64,000 nucleotides of DNA from an uncultured Eubacteriales bacterium (GCA_900549725.1 URPL01000007.1:7169-71168); one strand, 5' to 3'; positions 52,494-61,459 are shown, numbered from the stretch's first letter. Notes: generated from the letters alone by a model not told the origin. Program-made: numbers and translations.

Positions 52494-53641
52494 TTTGCAT
52501 CTCCTCCTTCCGGGTTTTTCGCGGCGTTATCTGCGGCGGCCTTCGCCTGTCTTTCTTTCTCTTCTTTTCTTTGCAGAATGCGGTTAAACGCATATTTGGT
52601 GAAGAGCACGAAGCCGCACAGATAAATGATGATCGCGGAAATGAGCTGCGAAATTTCGGAGCTGTACAAATTCGTATCAACATGCATGCCGCCGTCGGTG
52701 ATATGCTGAATGAAGAACGAAGAGAAAATGCTGCCGACGGGGTTCAAACCGCCGAGAAATGCGGCTGCAATCCCGTTGAAGCCCATGTTCGGCACGGAGG
52801 AGCTGGAGCAGCTCCATTGTTCAATGCCCGTGAGGTAGAACAGTCCTGCGCCGCAGCCTGCCAATGCACCGCCGATGACAAGCGCAATGACAATATTCCA
52901 TTTTTCCGGCATGCCGGCATATTTGGCGGCATTTTTGTTAAATCCGGTTGCTTTGAGCTCATAACCGAAGCGGGTTTTTTCAAGCACCACCCAAACCAAG
53001 ACGGCAAGCAGAACCGCAATGAGCAGGGCAATGGTGACATATTTGTTGTTATTGAACAGCTTTTCAAGCCCGAGTGACGGCATAATCGCAGTTTTGGGAA
53101 GACCTTTTGTATAGGGGCTTGTCGGCTCTTTGACCGCGGTCAGCAGCACATTGGTGCAATACAGCGCAATCCAGTTCAGCATGATTCCGCTGATAACCTC
53201 ATTGACATTGCAATATGCCTTGAGCAGACCGCTGATGCAGCCGAGCAGCGCGCCGGCTGCAACGGCAAGCAAAAGGCAAGTCCACCAGGGCAGCCCGAGC
53301 GCAATCGCGCCGTACAGCGACAAGGCGATGCCCGCGCAGTATTGCCCTGCCGCGCCGATGTTGAAAAGGCCGACCTTATAGCAGAACAGAATGGAAAGAG
53401 AGCAAAGAATCAGAGGTGCCGTTTTGACCAGGGTATTGCCGAGGTTTTTCAAAATCAGGGCTTTTTTTGTGTAACCCAAAAAATTCTTTGTCAGATCCAG
53501 AATGCTTTTCCACGCGCCCTCCGGGTTGATGCAGAGCAGCACAATGTAGCCGATAAAAAGCCCCAAAAGAATGCAGAGCAGGGAAGCGAAAACAGATTGC
53601 AGCCCGTCGTTTTTCAGCAATTTACGAAGCCGTGTTTTCAT
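52490..53641 (-). CDS. Nucleoside ABC transporter permease (NupP/BmpB-like)
   Basis: 383 residues with about ten membrane helices. LCSLSILFCYKVGLFNIGAAGQYCAG and GVGYELKATGFNKNAAKYAGM-type segments (here RFGYELKATGFNKNAAKYAG) are diagnostic for the first permease of BMP/Nup systems. Its ATG overlaps the ATPase stop by 4 nt and its stop overlaps the next permease, so the three membrane-complex genes are tightly coupled. The charged C-terminal tail is longer than usual. Confidence 0.92.
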   Translation of the reverse strand: MKTRLRKLLKNDGLQSVFASLLCILLGLFIGYIVLLCINPEGAWKSILDLTKNFLGYTKKALILKNLGNTLVKTAPLILCSLSILFCYKVGLFNIGAAGQYCAGIALSLYGAIALGLPWWTCLLLAVAAGALLGCISGLLKAYCNVNEVISGIMLNWIALYCTNVLLTAVKEPTSPYTKGLPKTAIMPSLGLEKLFNNNKYVTIALLIAVLLAVLVWVVLEKTRFGYELKATGFNKNAAKYAGMPEKWNIVIALVIGGALAGCGAGLFYLTGIEQWSCSSSSVPNMGFNGIAAAFLGGLNPVGSIFSSFFIQHITDGGMHVDTNLYSSEISQLISAIIIYLCGFVLFTKYAFNRILQRKEEKERQAKAAADNAAKNPEGGDAK

Positions 53642-55170
53642 ACGGTTGCCCTCCTTTTTGCACCGGACATGTAAAGACCGAGCTCCTCCGGCGTTGTTGT
53701 TTTCGGGTCAAGCTCGCCGACGATCTCGCCCTCATACATCACCAAAATACGGTCGGAAACGCTGAGAACCTCGTCAAGCTCCAGCGAAACGAGCAAAACT
53801 GCCTTGCCGGCATCCCGCTGCGCAACGAGCTCTTTGTGGATGAATTCGATCGCGCCGACATCCAAGCCACGTGTGGGCTGCACAGCGATGAGCAGGGAAG
53901 GGGCGCGGTCCAGTTCTCTTGCAACAATAGCTTTTTGCTGGTTCCCGCCGGACATGGAGCGTGCCTTTGTGATAGGTCCCTGCCCTGAGCGAATATCAAA
54001 GGAATCGATGAGACGCTGTGCATATTCCGTGATATTTTTCCGCTTCAAAAAACCGGCGTGTGAGCAGAATTGCGGTTCATAATAGCGCTGCAGAACAAGA
54101 TTTTCAGCAAGTGTGTAATCCAGCACAAGACCGTGCTTGTGGCGGTCTTCGGGAATGTGGCTCATATGCAGCTTGCTCCTGCGGCGGATGGAGGCATTTG
54201 TAATATCGGTTCCGCTTAGAGTGATTTTTCCGCTTTTTGCTTTTTCAAGGCCGGTCAGCCCGTAAACAAGCTCCGTCTGCCCGTTTCCGTCGATGCCGGC
54301 AATGCATACGATCTCGCCCGCGCGCGCCTCAAAGGAAACATTGCGTACGCTTTCTTTTTTATTACCCAGGCTGTGCATGGTGAGCCCCTGCACGCAAAGG
54401 ATCGGCTCCTTCGGCTGCGCCGGCTCTTTATGCACCTCAAATTCGACATTTCTGCCAACCATCATGCGGGAAAGCTCTTCCTTGGAGGTATCCTTGATGG
54501 AAACGGTGCCGACATATTTGCCCTTGCGCAAAACGGTGCAGCGATCGGCAACACTCATGATTTCGTTGAGCTTGTGAGAGATGAAGAGAATAGATTTTCC
54601 CTCTTTCGCGAGGTTTTTCATAATCTGCATCAGCTCGTCGATCTCCTGCGGGGTCAAAACGGCGGTCGGCTCGTCAAAAATAAGAATATCATTGTCGCGA
54701 TACAGCATTTTCAGAATTTCCGTGCGCTGCTGCATGCCGACGGTGATATTTTCGATGATTGCATCGGGGTCGATAAAAAGCCCATATTTTTCGGAGAGAG
54801 CTGTCACTTTTTTGCGCGCTTCCGATTTTTTGAGAAAGCCGAGTGTGTTTGGCTCAACGCCAAGGATAATATTGTCCAGAACGGAGAAGCATTCCACCAG
54901 CTTGAAATGCTGATGCACCATGCCGATGCCCAGCGCGTTGGCATCGTTCGGATCGCGGATCTCCACGGGCTTTCCGTCTTTGCGGATCTCGCCCTGTTCC
55001 GCCTGATACAGCCCGAACAGCACGCTCATCAGCGTGGATTTTCCCGCGCCGTTTTCGCCGAGCAGGGCATGAATTTCGCCCTTTTTCAACTGCAGGGAAA
55101 TATTATCGTTGGCGATGATACCGGGAAAGCGCTTGGTAATGCCGAGCATTTCAATTGCATACTGTTCCAT
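53638..55170 (-). CDS. Nucleoside ABC transporter ATP-binding protein (two ABC domains)
   Basis: 510 residues. Two tandem ATPase domains. The first has Walker A GENGAGKST and Walker B ILIFDEPTA. The second has GIDGNGQTE (degenerate Walker A), signature MSGGNQQKA and AVQPTRGLD. This layout is that of sugar/nucleoside importers of the RbsA/NupO (YufO) type. The gene starts about 170 nt after the substrate-binding lipoprotein gene, beyond a terminator that probably reduces its expression relative to that gene. Confidence 0.93.
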   Translation of the reverse strand: MEQYAIEMLGITKRFPGIIANDNISLQLKKGEIHALLGENGAGKSTLMSVLFGLYQAEQGEIRKDGKPVEIRDPNDANALGIGMVHQHFKLVECFSVLDNIILGVEPNTLGFLKKSEARKKVTALSEKYGLFIDPDAIIENITVGMQQRTEILKMLYRDNDILIFDEPTAVLTPQEIDELMQIMKNLAKEGKSILFISHKLNEIMSVADRCTVLRKGKYVGTVSIKDTSKEELSRMMVGRNVEFEVHKEPAQPKEPILCVQGLTMHSLGNKKESVRNVSFEARAGEIVCIAGIDGNGQTELVYGLTGLEKAKSGKITLSGTDITNASIRRRSKLHMSHIPEDRHKHGLVLDYTLAENLVLQRYYEPQFCSHAGFLKRKNITEYAQRLIDSFDIRSGQGPITKARSMSGGNQQKAIVARELDRAPSLLIAVQPTRGLDVGAIEFIHKELVAQRDAGKAVLLVSLELDEVLSVSDRILVMYEGEIVGELDPKTTTPEELGLYMSGAKRRATV

Positions 55171-55220
55171 GTGTCATCTGCCCTTCTTCTTTGTCGTTTT
55201 TTGAGTTTTCTTCGTTTTTG

Positions 55221-55253
55221 AAAAAAAGCGGGGGTGCCCAAAAGGACACCCCC
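55221..55253 (-). terminator. Intrinsic terminator between the BMP lipoprotein and the ATPase genes
   Basis: On the minus strand ggGGGTGTCC-tttt-GGGCACCCcc (10-bp stem with one G-T pair) is followed by gctttttttc. Located inside the transporter operon, it likely permits partial read-through and so yields more binding protein than membrane complex. Confidence 0.8.
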
Positions 55254-55342
55254 ACACCGGTTTTTGCTATTGTGCCCATTCAACTTCAGGGAGCCATTCT
55301 CCGTGCCGATTCGGCGCGGGGGACGCATGCAAAGCGGAGTGC

Positions 55343-56584
55343 TTAGCCGATGATTCTGCCCTGGTCGCTGAGTTTGGTGTTGGTGACTGCCGGCAAAGCG
55401 GAGGTGTCATTGGAAACCTTGATGGTGCCGTCGAACATCTTCTTCACAAGTGCCTTATAGTCATCCTGCGTGAATTTGCCTTCTGCCCACTGAGTGGATT
55501 CATACGGAAGCTGAACATAGTTCTTTTCCACATCTTCGCCGACCAGACCGAGGGTTTCGATCTTGCCTGCGTATTTTTGCCAGTTGCCGTTGATGATGAT
55601 ATCGGTCAGAGTGTCATAGGTTGCGGGATACAGACCCTTCATGGCGGAGGTGACGGTAGTACCTGCGCCGTAGCCATCATCAATGATACCCTGCTGGTCA
55701 ACATCGACGCCGATGAGCTTGCCGCCGACCTTCTTTGCAGCATCAGCCGCGGAGGTGTAGATACCGCCGCCGCATGCAAAGACGACCTGGGTTCCGTTCT
55801 GATACCAGGTATCCATCACAGCCGTGATCGCCGGATCGCCCTGGAACAGACCGCCGTAGACATAGTTCATATCAATGGTGATGCCCAGTTCCTTTGCGGC
55901 TGCGTCAGCACCCTGAACAAAACCGGAACCGTAGCGGATAACTGCGGGAACTGCCATACCGCCGAGGAAGCCGAGCTTGGTGTAGCCCAGTTTCACGGCT
56001 GCATAACCTGCCATGTAACCCGGGAGCTCTTCCTGGTAGATTGCACTGTAAACATTGCTCATGTCAACATAATCTTCCAGCTTCCAGTTGGAAGGGTCAT
56101 AGTCATACTTTTCGCCCTTTGCGGTAACGCCTGCTTCCAGCAGATCGCCAAGACCCACGTCAAGCGCCACAAATTTGACATCTTTGTAGTTCGGGGCAGC
56201 TTCCACAATAGCGCCTGCGAATGCATAACCCGGCATCACGATGACATTGTAGCCTTCATCGATTGCTGCTTCGATCATGCTGACGCGGTCTGCGGTGGTG
56301 TTGCCGACGGGCTTGAAATACTTGAAGCCGAGCTTGTACTCCTCACAGAAAGCCTTGCAGGCTTCATAGGTGGACTGGTTAAACGACTGGTCCGTAATAT
56401 CGCCGTAGTCGGTAACCATTGCGACCATGTAGCCCTCACCGGGTTTCGGCTCGGAAGAGGAGTCCTGGGAAGAGGAGCCCTGGCTGCCGGAATCATCCGT
56501 GTCGGCATCAGTCGGTTTGCACGCTGCGAGGAACATTGCGCTCATCATCAGCAATGCAAGAACAAGAGCAAGAACTTTTTTCAT
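55343..56584 (-). CDS. BMP-family nucleoside-binding lipoprotein
   Basis: 413 residues. Signal peptide with lipobox LAAC (Cys 22), a Ser/Asp-rich linker, then the BMP (basic membrane protein) fold: MVAMVTDYGDITDQSFNQSTYEACKAF, PGYAFAGAIVEAAPNYKDVKFVALD, GFLGGMAVPAVIRYGSGFVQGAD and GGGIYTSAADAAKKVGGKLIGVD. It binds purine/pyrimidine nucleosides for the downstream ABC importer. It has its own near-consensus promoter and is followed by a terminator. Confidence 0.93.
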   Translation of the reverse strand: MKKVLALVLALLMMSAMFLAACKPTDADTDDSGSQGSSSQDSSSEPKPGEGYMVAMVTDYGDITDQSFNQSTYEACKAFCEEYKLGFKYFKPVGNTTADRVSMIEAAIDEGYNVIVMPGYAFAGAIVEAAPNYKDVKFVALDVGLGDLLEAGVTAKGEKYDYDPSNWKLEDYVDMSNVYSAIYQEELPGYMAGYAAVKLGYTKLGFLGGMAVPAVIRYGSGFVQGADAAAKELGITIDMNYVYGGLFQGDPAITAVMDTWYQNGTQVVFACGGGIYTSAADAAKKVGGKLIGVDVDQQGIIDDGYGAGTTVTSAMKGLYPATYDTLTDIIINGNWQKYAGKIETLGLVGEDVEKNYVQLPYESTQWAEGKFTQDDYKALVKKMFDGTIKVSNDTSALPAVTNTKLSDQGRIIG

Positions 56585-56635
56585 ACGAAGAAATCCTCCA
56601 TTCGTTTTTTTTGAGTTACGAACTTGCTAACACTT

Positions 56636-56663
56636 ATTATACCAATTATACGCATTTTGTCAA
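56636..56663 (-). promoter_or_regulatory. Promoter of the BMP nucleoside transporter operon
   Basis: Minus strand: TTGACA (56663-56658), 16-nt spacer, TATAAT (56641-56636); about 50 nt before the lipoprotein ATG. Both hexamers are exact. Confidence 0.85.
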
Positions 56664-56739
56664 CTATTTTTGTAAAAAAACAATATCGGTCGGCAAAACG
56701 TTCCTTTTGCGATTGTGTAGTTTGTACAAATACCGGAAA

Positions 56740-57474
56740 TCACTTTTGTTCGGCTCGCACAGCGACTTCCAGTGCAAGCTCAATCATCTGCGAAAAGCTG
56801 CTCTGGCGCGCGTCGGAATCCAGCGCTTCCCCGGTGAAAATGTGGTCGGAAACGGTGCAGATCGCAAGCGCGTTTTTTCCGTTGTATGCTGCATTCATAT
56901 AGAGCGCAGCCGCCTCCATTTCCACGGCGAGCACGCCCATGGAGCGGTAGACCTCATTGGCATCGCTGCGGGCATTGTAAAATGCGTCGGAGGACATGAG
57001 ATTGCCGATATGCGCCGGCAATTTGCGCTCGGTACAAACATCGGCGGCTTCTTTGAGCAGAGCATAAGAGCAGATCGGCGCATAGGTGCCGGGGTAGTTG
57101 AACTGTGCGGCATAGCCCGAATCGGTGCAGGCGCCCATGCCGAGGATAATATCGCGCAGCCGGACATTCGCGGCAAGCGCCCCGGCGGAGCCGACGCGGA
57201 TGATATTTTCCACGCCGAAGAAACGATACAGCTCATTGGAATAAATGCCGATGGAGGGCATGCCCATGCCGCTCGCCATCACGCTGACGGGCACGCCGTG
57301 ATAGGTGCCGGTGTAGCCCTGCACACCGCGCACGTTGTTGACAAGGTGCGCGTTTCCCAAAAAGTTTTCCGCAATGAATTTGGAGCGCAGCGGGTCGCCC
57401 GGCATTAAAACGGTTTTGGCAAAATCATCGGGGGTTGCCTTGATGTGCGGGGTCGGATACGGAAGCTTTGTCAT
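56740..57474 (-). CDS. deoD: Purine-nucleoside phosphorylase (DeoD type)
   Basis: 244 residues. Phosphorolysis of purine (deoxy)nucleosides to base and (deoxy)ribose-1-phosphate. It shows the hexameric NP-I family features: VLMPGDPLRSKFIAE (phosphate site), SGMGMPSIGIYSNEL, RVGSAGAL and VEMEAAALYMNA with the catalytic-region Glu; SDHIFTGE is close to the usual catalytic Asp site. The Met at 57474 is favoured over the one at 57486, because AAAGG directly abuts the earlier ATG. Downstream of deoC with a 39-nt gap. Confidence 0.94.
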   Translation of the reverse strand: MTKLPYPTPHIKATPDDFAKTVLMPGDPLRSKFIAENFLGNAHLVNNVRGVQGYTGTYHGVPVSVMASGMGMPSIGIYSNELYRFFGVENIIRVGSAGALAANVRLRDIILGMGACTDSGYAAQFNYPGTYAPICSYALLKEAADVCTERKLPAHIGNLMSSDAFYNARSDANEVYRSMGVLAVEMEAAALYMNAAYNGKNALAICTVSDHIFTGEALDSDARQSSFSQMIELALEVAVRAEQK

Positions 57475-57513
57475 TTTCTTGTCCATCCTTTCAAAAATAT
57501 TCGCTTAGAGCAT

Positions 57514-58173
57514 TCAAGGGTTTTTTTCTTTTTTTGCGATTCCGACGACGCGGCTTGTCCCAAGGCGCGAGGCGCCCAGCGATAAAAATTCCTCGGCATC
57601 GGCAAGAGAGGAGATGCCGCCCGCCGCTTTGATCTTTACATGCGGCTCGACATACTTTGCAAACAGGGCAACATCCGCCGGCGTTGCGCCGCCGCCCGCA
57701 AAACCGGTTGAGGTTTTGATATAGTCCGCGCCGGAGGCGGAAACGATGCGGCACATGCGGATCTTTTCTTCCTCCGTGAGCAGGCATGTCTCGATAATAA
57801 CCTTGAGCAGCTTGCCGGCGCAGGCGCGTTTGACGGCGCGAATTTCTTCCAGAACCGCCTCGTCCCGCCCGGCGCGCAGCATGCCGATGTTAATCACCAT
57901 ATCAATCTCATCGGCGCCGTTTGCCACCGCCTGCGCAGCTTCAAAGCATTTGACCTCGGTCGTCATATAACCGTTTGGAAAGCCGATCACGGTGCAGATG
58001 GGAAGCTTGCCGCCGACATAGTCCGCCGCCAAACGGACATAGCAGGGCGGGATGCAGGCGCTGGCACAGCCGTATTCCATGGCATCGTCCAGCACGGTGC
58101 GAATTTCGGCAAAGGTCGCGTCCTGCCGCAACAGGGTGTGGTCAACATGGGACAGAATTTCTTTGAGCTGCAT
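57514..58173 (-). CDS. deoC: Deoxyribose-phosphate aldolase
   Basis: 219 residues. Splits 2-deoxyribose-5-phosphate into glyceraldehyde-3-phosphate and acetaldehyde, letting imported deoxynucleosides feed central carbon metabolism. Class I aldolase motifs: HVDHTLLRQDAT, VCTVIGFPNG-like CTVIGFPNGY, KVIIETCLLTEEE and the Schiff-base Lys in DYIKTSTGFAGGGAT. KIKAAGGISSLADAEEF closes the barrel. Eighteen nt after tdk and upstream of deoD: a compact deo segment. No phosphopentomutase is visible in the window. Confidence 0.94.
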   Translation of the reverse strand: MQLKEILSHVDHTLLRQDATFAEIRTVLDDAMEYGCASACIPPCYVRLAADYVGGKLPICTVIGFPNGYMTTEVKCFEAAQAVANGADEIDMVINIGMLRAGRDEAVLEEIRAVKRACAGKLLKVIIETCLLTEEEKIRMCRIVSASGADYIKTSTGFAGGGATPADVALFAKYVEPHVKIKAAGGISSLADAEEFLSLGASRLGTSRVVGIAKKEKNP

Positions 58174-58191
58174 AAAACATTCCTCCGTTTT

Positions 58192-58779
58192 TTATTTTTG
58201 CGCCTCTTGCGTTGCAATGGCTTTTTGATAACAATGATAGCACATGGCAATATAGCTGTCGTTTCCGCCGAGAAAGACCTGCGAGCCCTGTGTTACCACC
58301 CGTCCCTTTTTGTCAAGGCGCGCATTGACGATCGCTTTTGCGCCGCAGGAGCAAACGGTTTTGATCTCCGTGACGGAATCCGCAATTTCGAACAGGCGGC
58401 GGCTGCCGGGGAACAGCTGCGTGCGGAAGTCCGTGCGCAGCCCGAAGCACAGCACGGGGATATTATCGCGGTCCACCAGCGTGCGGAAGGCATCGATCTG
58501 CGCAGGGGTGAAGAATTGGCATTCGTCCACAATGATAACATCGGTCTTGTCCGCCCGCGCCGCATAGGCGCGCAGAATATCCGTTTCCGGCGCGGCGACC
58601 CACGCATGTGCCTCAAGGCCGATGCGCGAGCGCACAATGTCCGCGCCGTCGCGGCTGTCAGTTTGCGGCTTGATCAGCCACACGTGCATCCCGCGTTCTT
58701 CATAATTGAATTTGGTAATCAGCGCCTGTGCGGTTTTGGAGCTGCCCATCGCCCCGTATTTGAAATAAAGCTTTGCCAT
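58192..58779 (-). CDS. tdk: Thymidine kinase
   Basis: 195 residues. Phosphorylates thymidine and deoxyuridine. The nucleotide loop is GAMGSSKT (a Ser replaces the Gly before Lys, a variant of the TK1 loop). VIIVDECQFF is the Walker B-like block. Two Cys pairs, CSCGAKA and CYHC, form the structural zinc site, and the lasso segment follows (VTQGSQVFLGGNDSYIAMC). The start at 58779 has AAAGGAG upstream; the upstream in-frame extension overlaps the HAD gene. Part of the nucleoside salvage operon. Confidence 0.93.
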   Translation of the reverse strand: MAKLYFKYGAMGSSKTAQALITKFNYEERGMHVWLIKPQTDSRDGADIVRSRIGLEAHAWVAAPETDILRAYAARADKTDVIIVDECQFFTPAQIDAFRTLVDRDNIPVLCFGLRTDFRTQLFPGSRRLFEIADSVTEIKTVCSCGAKAIVNARLDKKGRVVTQGSQVFLGGNDSYIAMCYHCYQKAIATQEAQK

Positions 58780-58783
58780 GTCG

Positions 58784-59656
58784 TCAATTCTCCTTTGTCT
58801 CCTCAAACTTTGCGTTTTGCATCAGCCAGCGGCAAACGCCGTCCTGCGTGTTCGGGGGGCAGATCTCATCGGCGATTTCCCTGAGCTCACCGATCGCATT
58901 TTCGACGGCGATGCAATGGTTTGCCGCGGCAAACAGGGGCAGATCGTTTTTATGATCTCCGAAGGCGGTGATGCGGGTAAACCCGCGGCTTTTTGCCAGG
59001 GCAAGTGCGGCGTTGTATTTTGAGGCATGCTCATCGAAAATTTCAAGATATTGAAAACCCGGATGATAAATGTCCTCGTAATATTCGAATTTTGTGTGCG
59101 GAATTTTGCGGATGCGGTCAATCCACGGATCCAGCGCTTCTTTGGTGTTGGTATAGGTGAAATAGACAACTCCGCGCCCGCAAAGCGACGCAAAATCGGA
59201 CAACGGCGTGAATACTTTCCCGAAGTGTTTTTTACGATGTTCCATATATTCCCGCGCGGCAGATGTGTCAATTTCGGTATAATAGGTACTGAGGCGATTG
59301 TTTTCCACGGTATGAAAAAAGCCGTGAATCCCGGCATCGCGGCAAAGCGCCGAAATGCCGCGAAACGCATCGTCCGTAAGATATTGCACCGATTCATACC
59401 TCCCTGTGCCGAGGTGATAGAGGCAGCTGCCGTTGAGCAGGATCAGGGGCAGGGAAAAATGCAGTGCGCGCAGAATCGGCGCCGCGCTTGCGGCGGTGCG
59501 CGCCGTTGCGCAGGAGAGCGGAAGCCCGCGGTCGAGCAGCGCATTCAGATGCGTTTGCGTAAAATCCGAGACGATGCCCTGCGGCGCCAAAAGCGTGCCG
59601 TCAAGATCGGTCAGATACAGTGTTTTCTCTTCCGTGAAACTCACCCTTTCCGACAA
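58784..59656 (-). CDS. HAD-superfamily (Cof-type) phosphatase
   Basis: 290 residues. HAD motif I is DLDGTLL (nucleophile Asp near residue 17), motif II lies in CATAR, and the C-terminal motif AFGDHKNDLPLFAAA holds the metal-binding Asp. The large C2-type cap between them is the Cof/HAD-IIB type that acts on sugar phosphates, nucleotides or cofactors; the substrate is unknown. The start appears to be TTG at 59656 with AGGGA 6 nt upstream. It is 12 nt after murD and 4 nt before tdk. Confidence 0.85.
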   Translation of the reverse strand: MSERVSFTEEKTLYLTDLDGTLLAPQGIVSDFTQTHLNALLDRGLPLSCATARTAASAAPILRALHFSLPLILLNGSCLYHLGTGRYESVQYLTDDAFRGISALCRDAGIHGFFHTVENNRLSTYYTEIDTSAAREYMEHRKKHFGKVFTPLSDFASLCGRGVVYFTYTNTKEALDPWIDRIRKIPHTKFEYYEDIYHPGFQYLEIFDEHASKYNAALALAKSRGFTRITAFGDHKNDLPLFAAANHCIAVENAIGELREIADEICPPNTQDGVCRWLMQNAKFEETKEN

Positions 59657-59668
59657 GATTTTTCCCTG

Positions 59669-61084
59669 TCAAAGAGAATTTACAATTTTACAGAATATAT
59701 TCCCGCGCTCCTCGAAATTTGCAAAGCAATCAAAGCTTGCGCAGGCGGGGGAGAGCACAACCGCATCGCCCGCAGCCGCCAAAGCCGCGGCGCGGCGGAC
59801 CGCTGCCTCAAAATCCGGTTCCGTGCAGCGCGGGACTGCAGCGGCGACGGCGCCGTCCCCCTCTGCAAGCGCTTTTTCGATCAGAGGCGCGGAAGCTCCC
59901 GTGAGCACGACTGCTTTTGCATGCTGAGAAACGGGGCGGCAAAGCGGCTCATAGGAGACCTTTTTATCATAGCCGCCGAGAATCAGAATTACGTTTTTAC
60001 CGAATGTGGAAAGCGCGGCGCGGGTGCGCGCGGGAGAGGAATCGATGGAGCTGTTGTAAAAGAGCACCCCGTCTTTCTTCCGCACAAGCTGCAGCCGATG
60101 CGCAACACCGGAAAAGGTATCAATCACGCGCTGCATTTTTTCATGCGGGACGAAATCCTCCGTCAGGGCGGCGGCGGTCATGATGTTTTCAAGGTTATGC
60201 CGCCCGGGAAGCAGAACATGCGCGGTATCCAAAACCGCGCGCTCGCCGAAACGGTCGCGCCGGATGATGCTGCTTTTGCGCAGAAAATAAACCGCTTTGA
60301 TATTCGGGGCGCAAAGCTGAGGCTCTTTTTCGGAAGAAAAGAGGATCACCTGCCCGGGCGCCGTTGATACAAGCGCCGCGGTCTGCGGGTTTTGCGCGTT
60401 CAGCACGAGCACATCGCAGGCGCTTTGCCCGAGAAAGATATTTTTCTTGGCATCGATATATTCCTGCATATCGGTGTGCCAGTTGAGGTGGTTCGGCGTG
60501 ATATTGGTCAGTGCGGCACGCGCAATGCGCGGGCGCATACCGAAAAGCTGAAAACTGGAAAGCTCGGCGGCGACAAAATCTTCTTTTGTGATCGCCTCGA
60601 TCTGCGGGAGCAGCGGCGTGCCGATATTGCCGCCCAAAAAAACGCGGCGCGGCGTGTTTTCCGCGGCTGCACGCAGGAAAAGAGAGGTCAGGGTCGTTGT
60701 GGTGGTTTTTCCGTCGCTGCCGGTCACGGCGAACACGGGGCAGGGGCAAAACCGTAAAAACAGCTCCATTTCGCTGCTGAGCACGGCGCCGTTATCAACA
60801 GCCTTTTGCAGTTGCGGCAGATCGGGGCGGACCCCCGGACTTTTGAGCAGGAGCGACTCGGTGATATTCTCAAGGTAGTCTTCGCCGAAACGACAGGCAA
60901 CGTCGCGGGCGCGCAGCTGCCCGATCAGCTCCTTTGCAGCTGCGGGATCGCGGCGGTCCCGCGCGGTGACACGGGCGCCGTGGCGCAGCAGAAAATCAAT
61001 GACGGGGCGATTGCTGATGCCGACGCCGATTACACCGACGGAGCGGTTGTTCAAAGAAGCACAAAATGCGCGTAAATCTTCCAA
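59669..61084 (-). CDS. murD: UDP-N-acetylmuramoyl-L-alanine--D-glutamate ligase
   Basis: 471 residues. Adds D-glutamate to UDP-MurNAc-L-Ala with ATP in cytoplasmic peptidoglycan synthesis. N-terminal UDP-binding domain GVIGVGISNRP, ATP loop GSDGKTTTTT, central AELSSFQLFGM and TNITPNHLNWH, and the C-terminal ligase domain with ILGGYDKKVSYEPL. It sits outside any dcw cluster and heads a run of nucleoside-salvage genes, which is unusual. Start MEDLRAF; possible promoter about 90 nt upstream. Confidence 0.94.
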   Translation of the reverse strand: MEDLRAFCASLNNRSVGVIGVGISNRPVIDFLLRHGARVTARDRRDPAAAKELIGQLRARDVACRFGEDYLENITESLLLKSPGVRPDLPQLQKAVDNGAVLSSEMELFLRFCPCPVFAVTGSDGKTTTTTLTSLFLRAAAENTPRRVFLGGNIGTPLLPQIEAITKEDFVAAELSSFQLFGMRPRIARAALTNITPNHLNWHTDMQEYIDAKKNIFLGQSACDVLVLNAQNPQTAALVSTAPGQVILFSSEKEPQLCAPNIKAVYFLRKSSIIRRDRFGERAVLDTAHVLLPGRHNLENIMTAAALTEDFVPHEKMQRVIDTFSGVAHRLQLVRKKDGVLFYNSSIDSSPARTRAALSTFGKNVILILGGYDKKVSYEPLCRPVSQHAKAVVLTGASAPLIEKALAEGDGAVAAAVPRCTEPDFEAAVRRAAALAAAGDAVVLSPACASFDCFANFEERGNIFCKIVNSL

Positions 61085-61153
61085 AACGGGTTCTCTCCTT
61101 CATTCTGTGTGCCGCGGGCGCGGATTCGGGCGCTGAGCGGGCGAACAACGCGC

Positions 61154-61166
61154 ATGCACGGTGCAT
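61154..61166. repeat. 13-nt perfect palindrome in the murD / small-gene divergent region
   Basis: ATGCAC-g-GTGCAT, located between the proposed murD -10 box and the murD start. It could be an operator or coincidence; no regulator is assigned. Confidence 0.35.
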
Positions 61167-61174
61167 ACAATATC

Positions 61175-61203
61175 ATATTAGCACATTTGTCTGCGTTTGT
61201 CTA
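61175..61203 (-). promoter_or_regulatory. murD: Probable murD promoter
   Basis: Minus strand: TAGACA (61203-61198), 17-nt spacer, TAATAT (61180-61175), with a TGC extended -10. It lies about 90 nt before murD. Confidence 0.5.
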
Positions 61204-61276
61204 CTGCAACTTTTTTCGACAAACGGCGAGCAAAAAACACACGGGCGGAATTTTGATAAAGTATGGTGATAAAAAT

Positions 61277-61459
61277 ATGAAGCAAAAAAACGGAAAAGAA
61301 CTGCCGCGGGCGCTTTCCATGGCGTTCCTTTGCGACCCGAAAGCCTTCACGCGGTTTTTGGCAATGGATGAGCGCGCGCAAAGTGCCGTCGTCATCCGCG
61401 CACAGGATATGGAGAGCGGCAAAGCGCTTCAGGCGTTTGTACACCGCATCGGGCAATAA
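61277..61459 (+). CDS. Conserved 60-residue small protein
   Basis: 60 residues, MKQKNGKELPRALSMAFLCD onward, ending QAFVHRIGQ. The pattern (L-P-x-x-L-x-M-A-F...F-x-x-M-D-E-R-A-Q...V-I-x-x-A-Q-x-M-x-S) fits a small clostridial family of about 60 residues that I have seen as a conserved hypothetical; no function is known. The ribosome site is weak (ggtgat). A bidirectional terminator follows. The frame extends upstream, but the larger version has no start with a ribosome site. Confidence 0.65.
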   Translation: MKQKNGKELPRALSMAFLCDPKAFTRFLAMDERAQSAVVIRAQDMESGKALQAFVHRIGQ

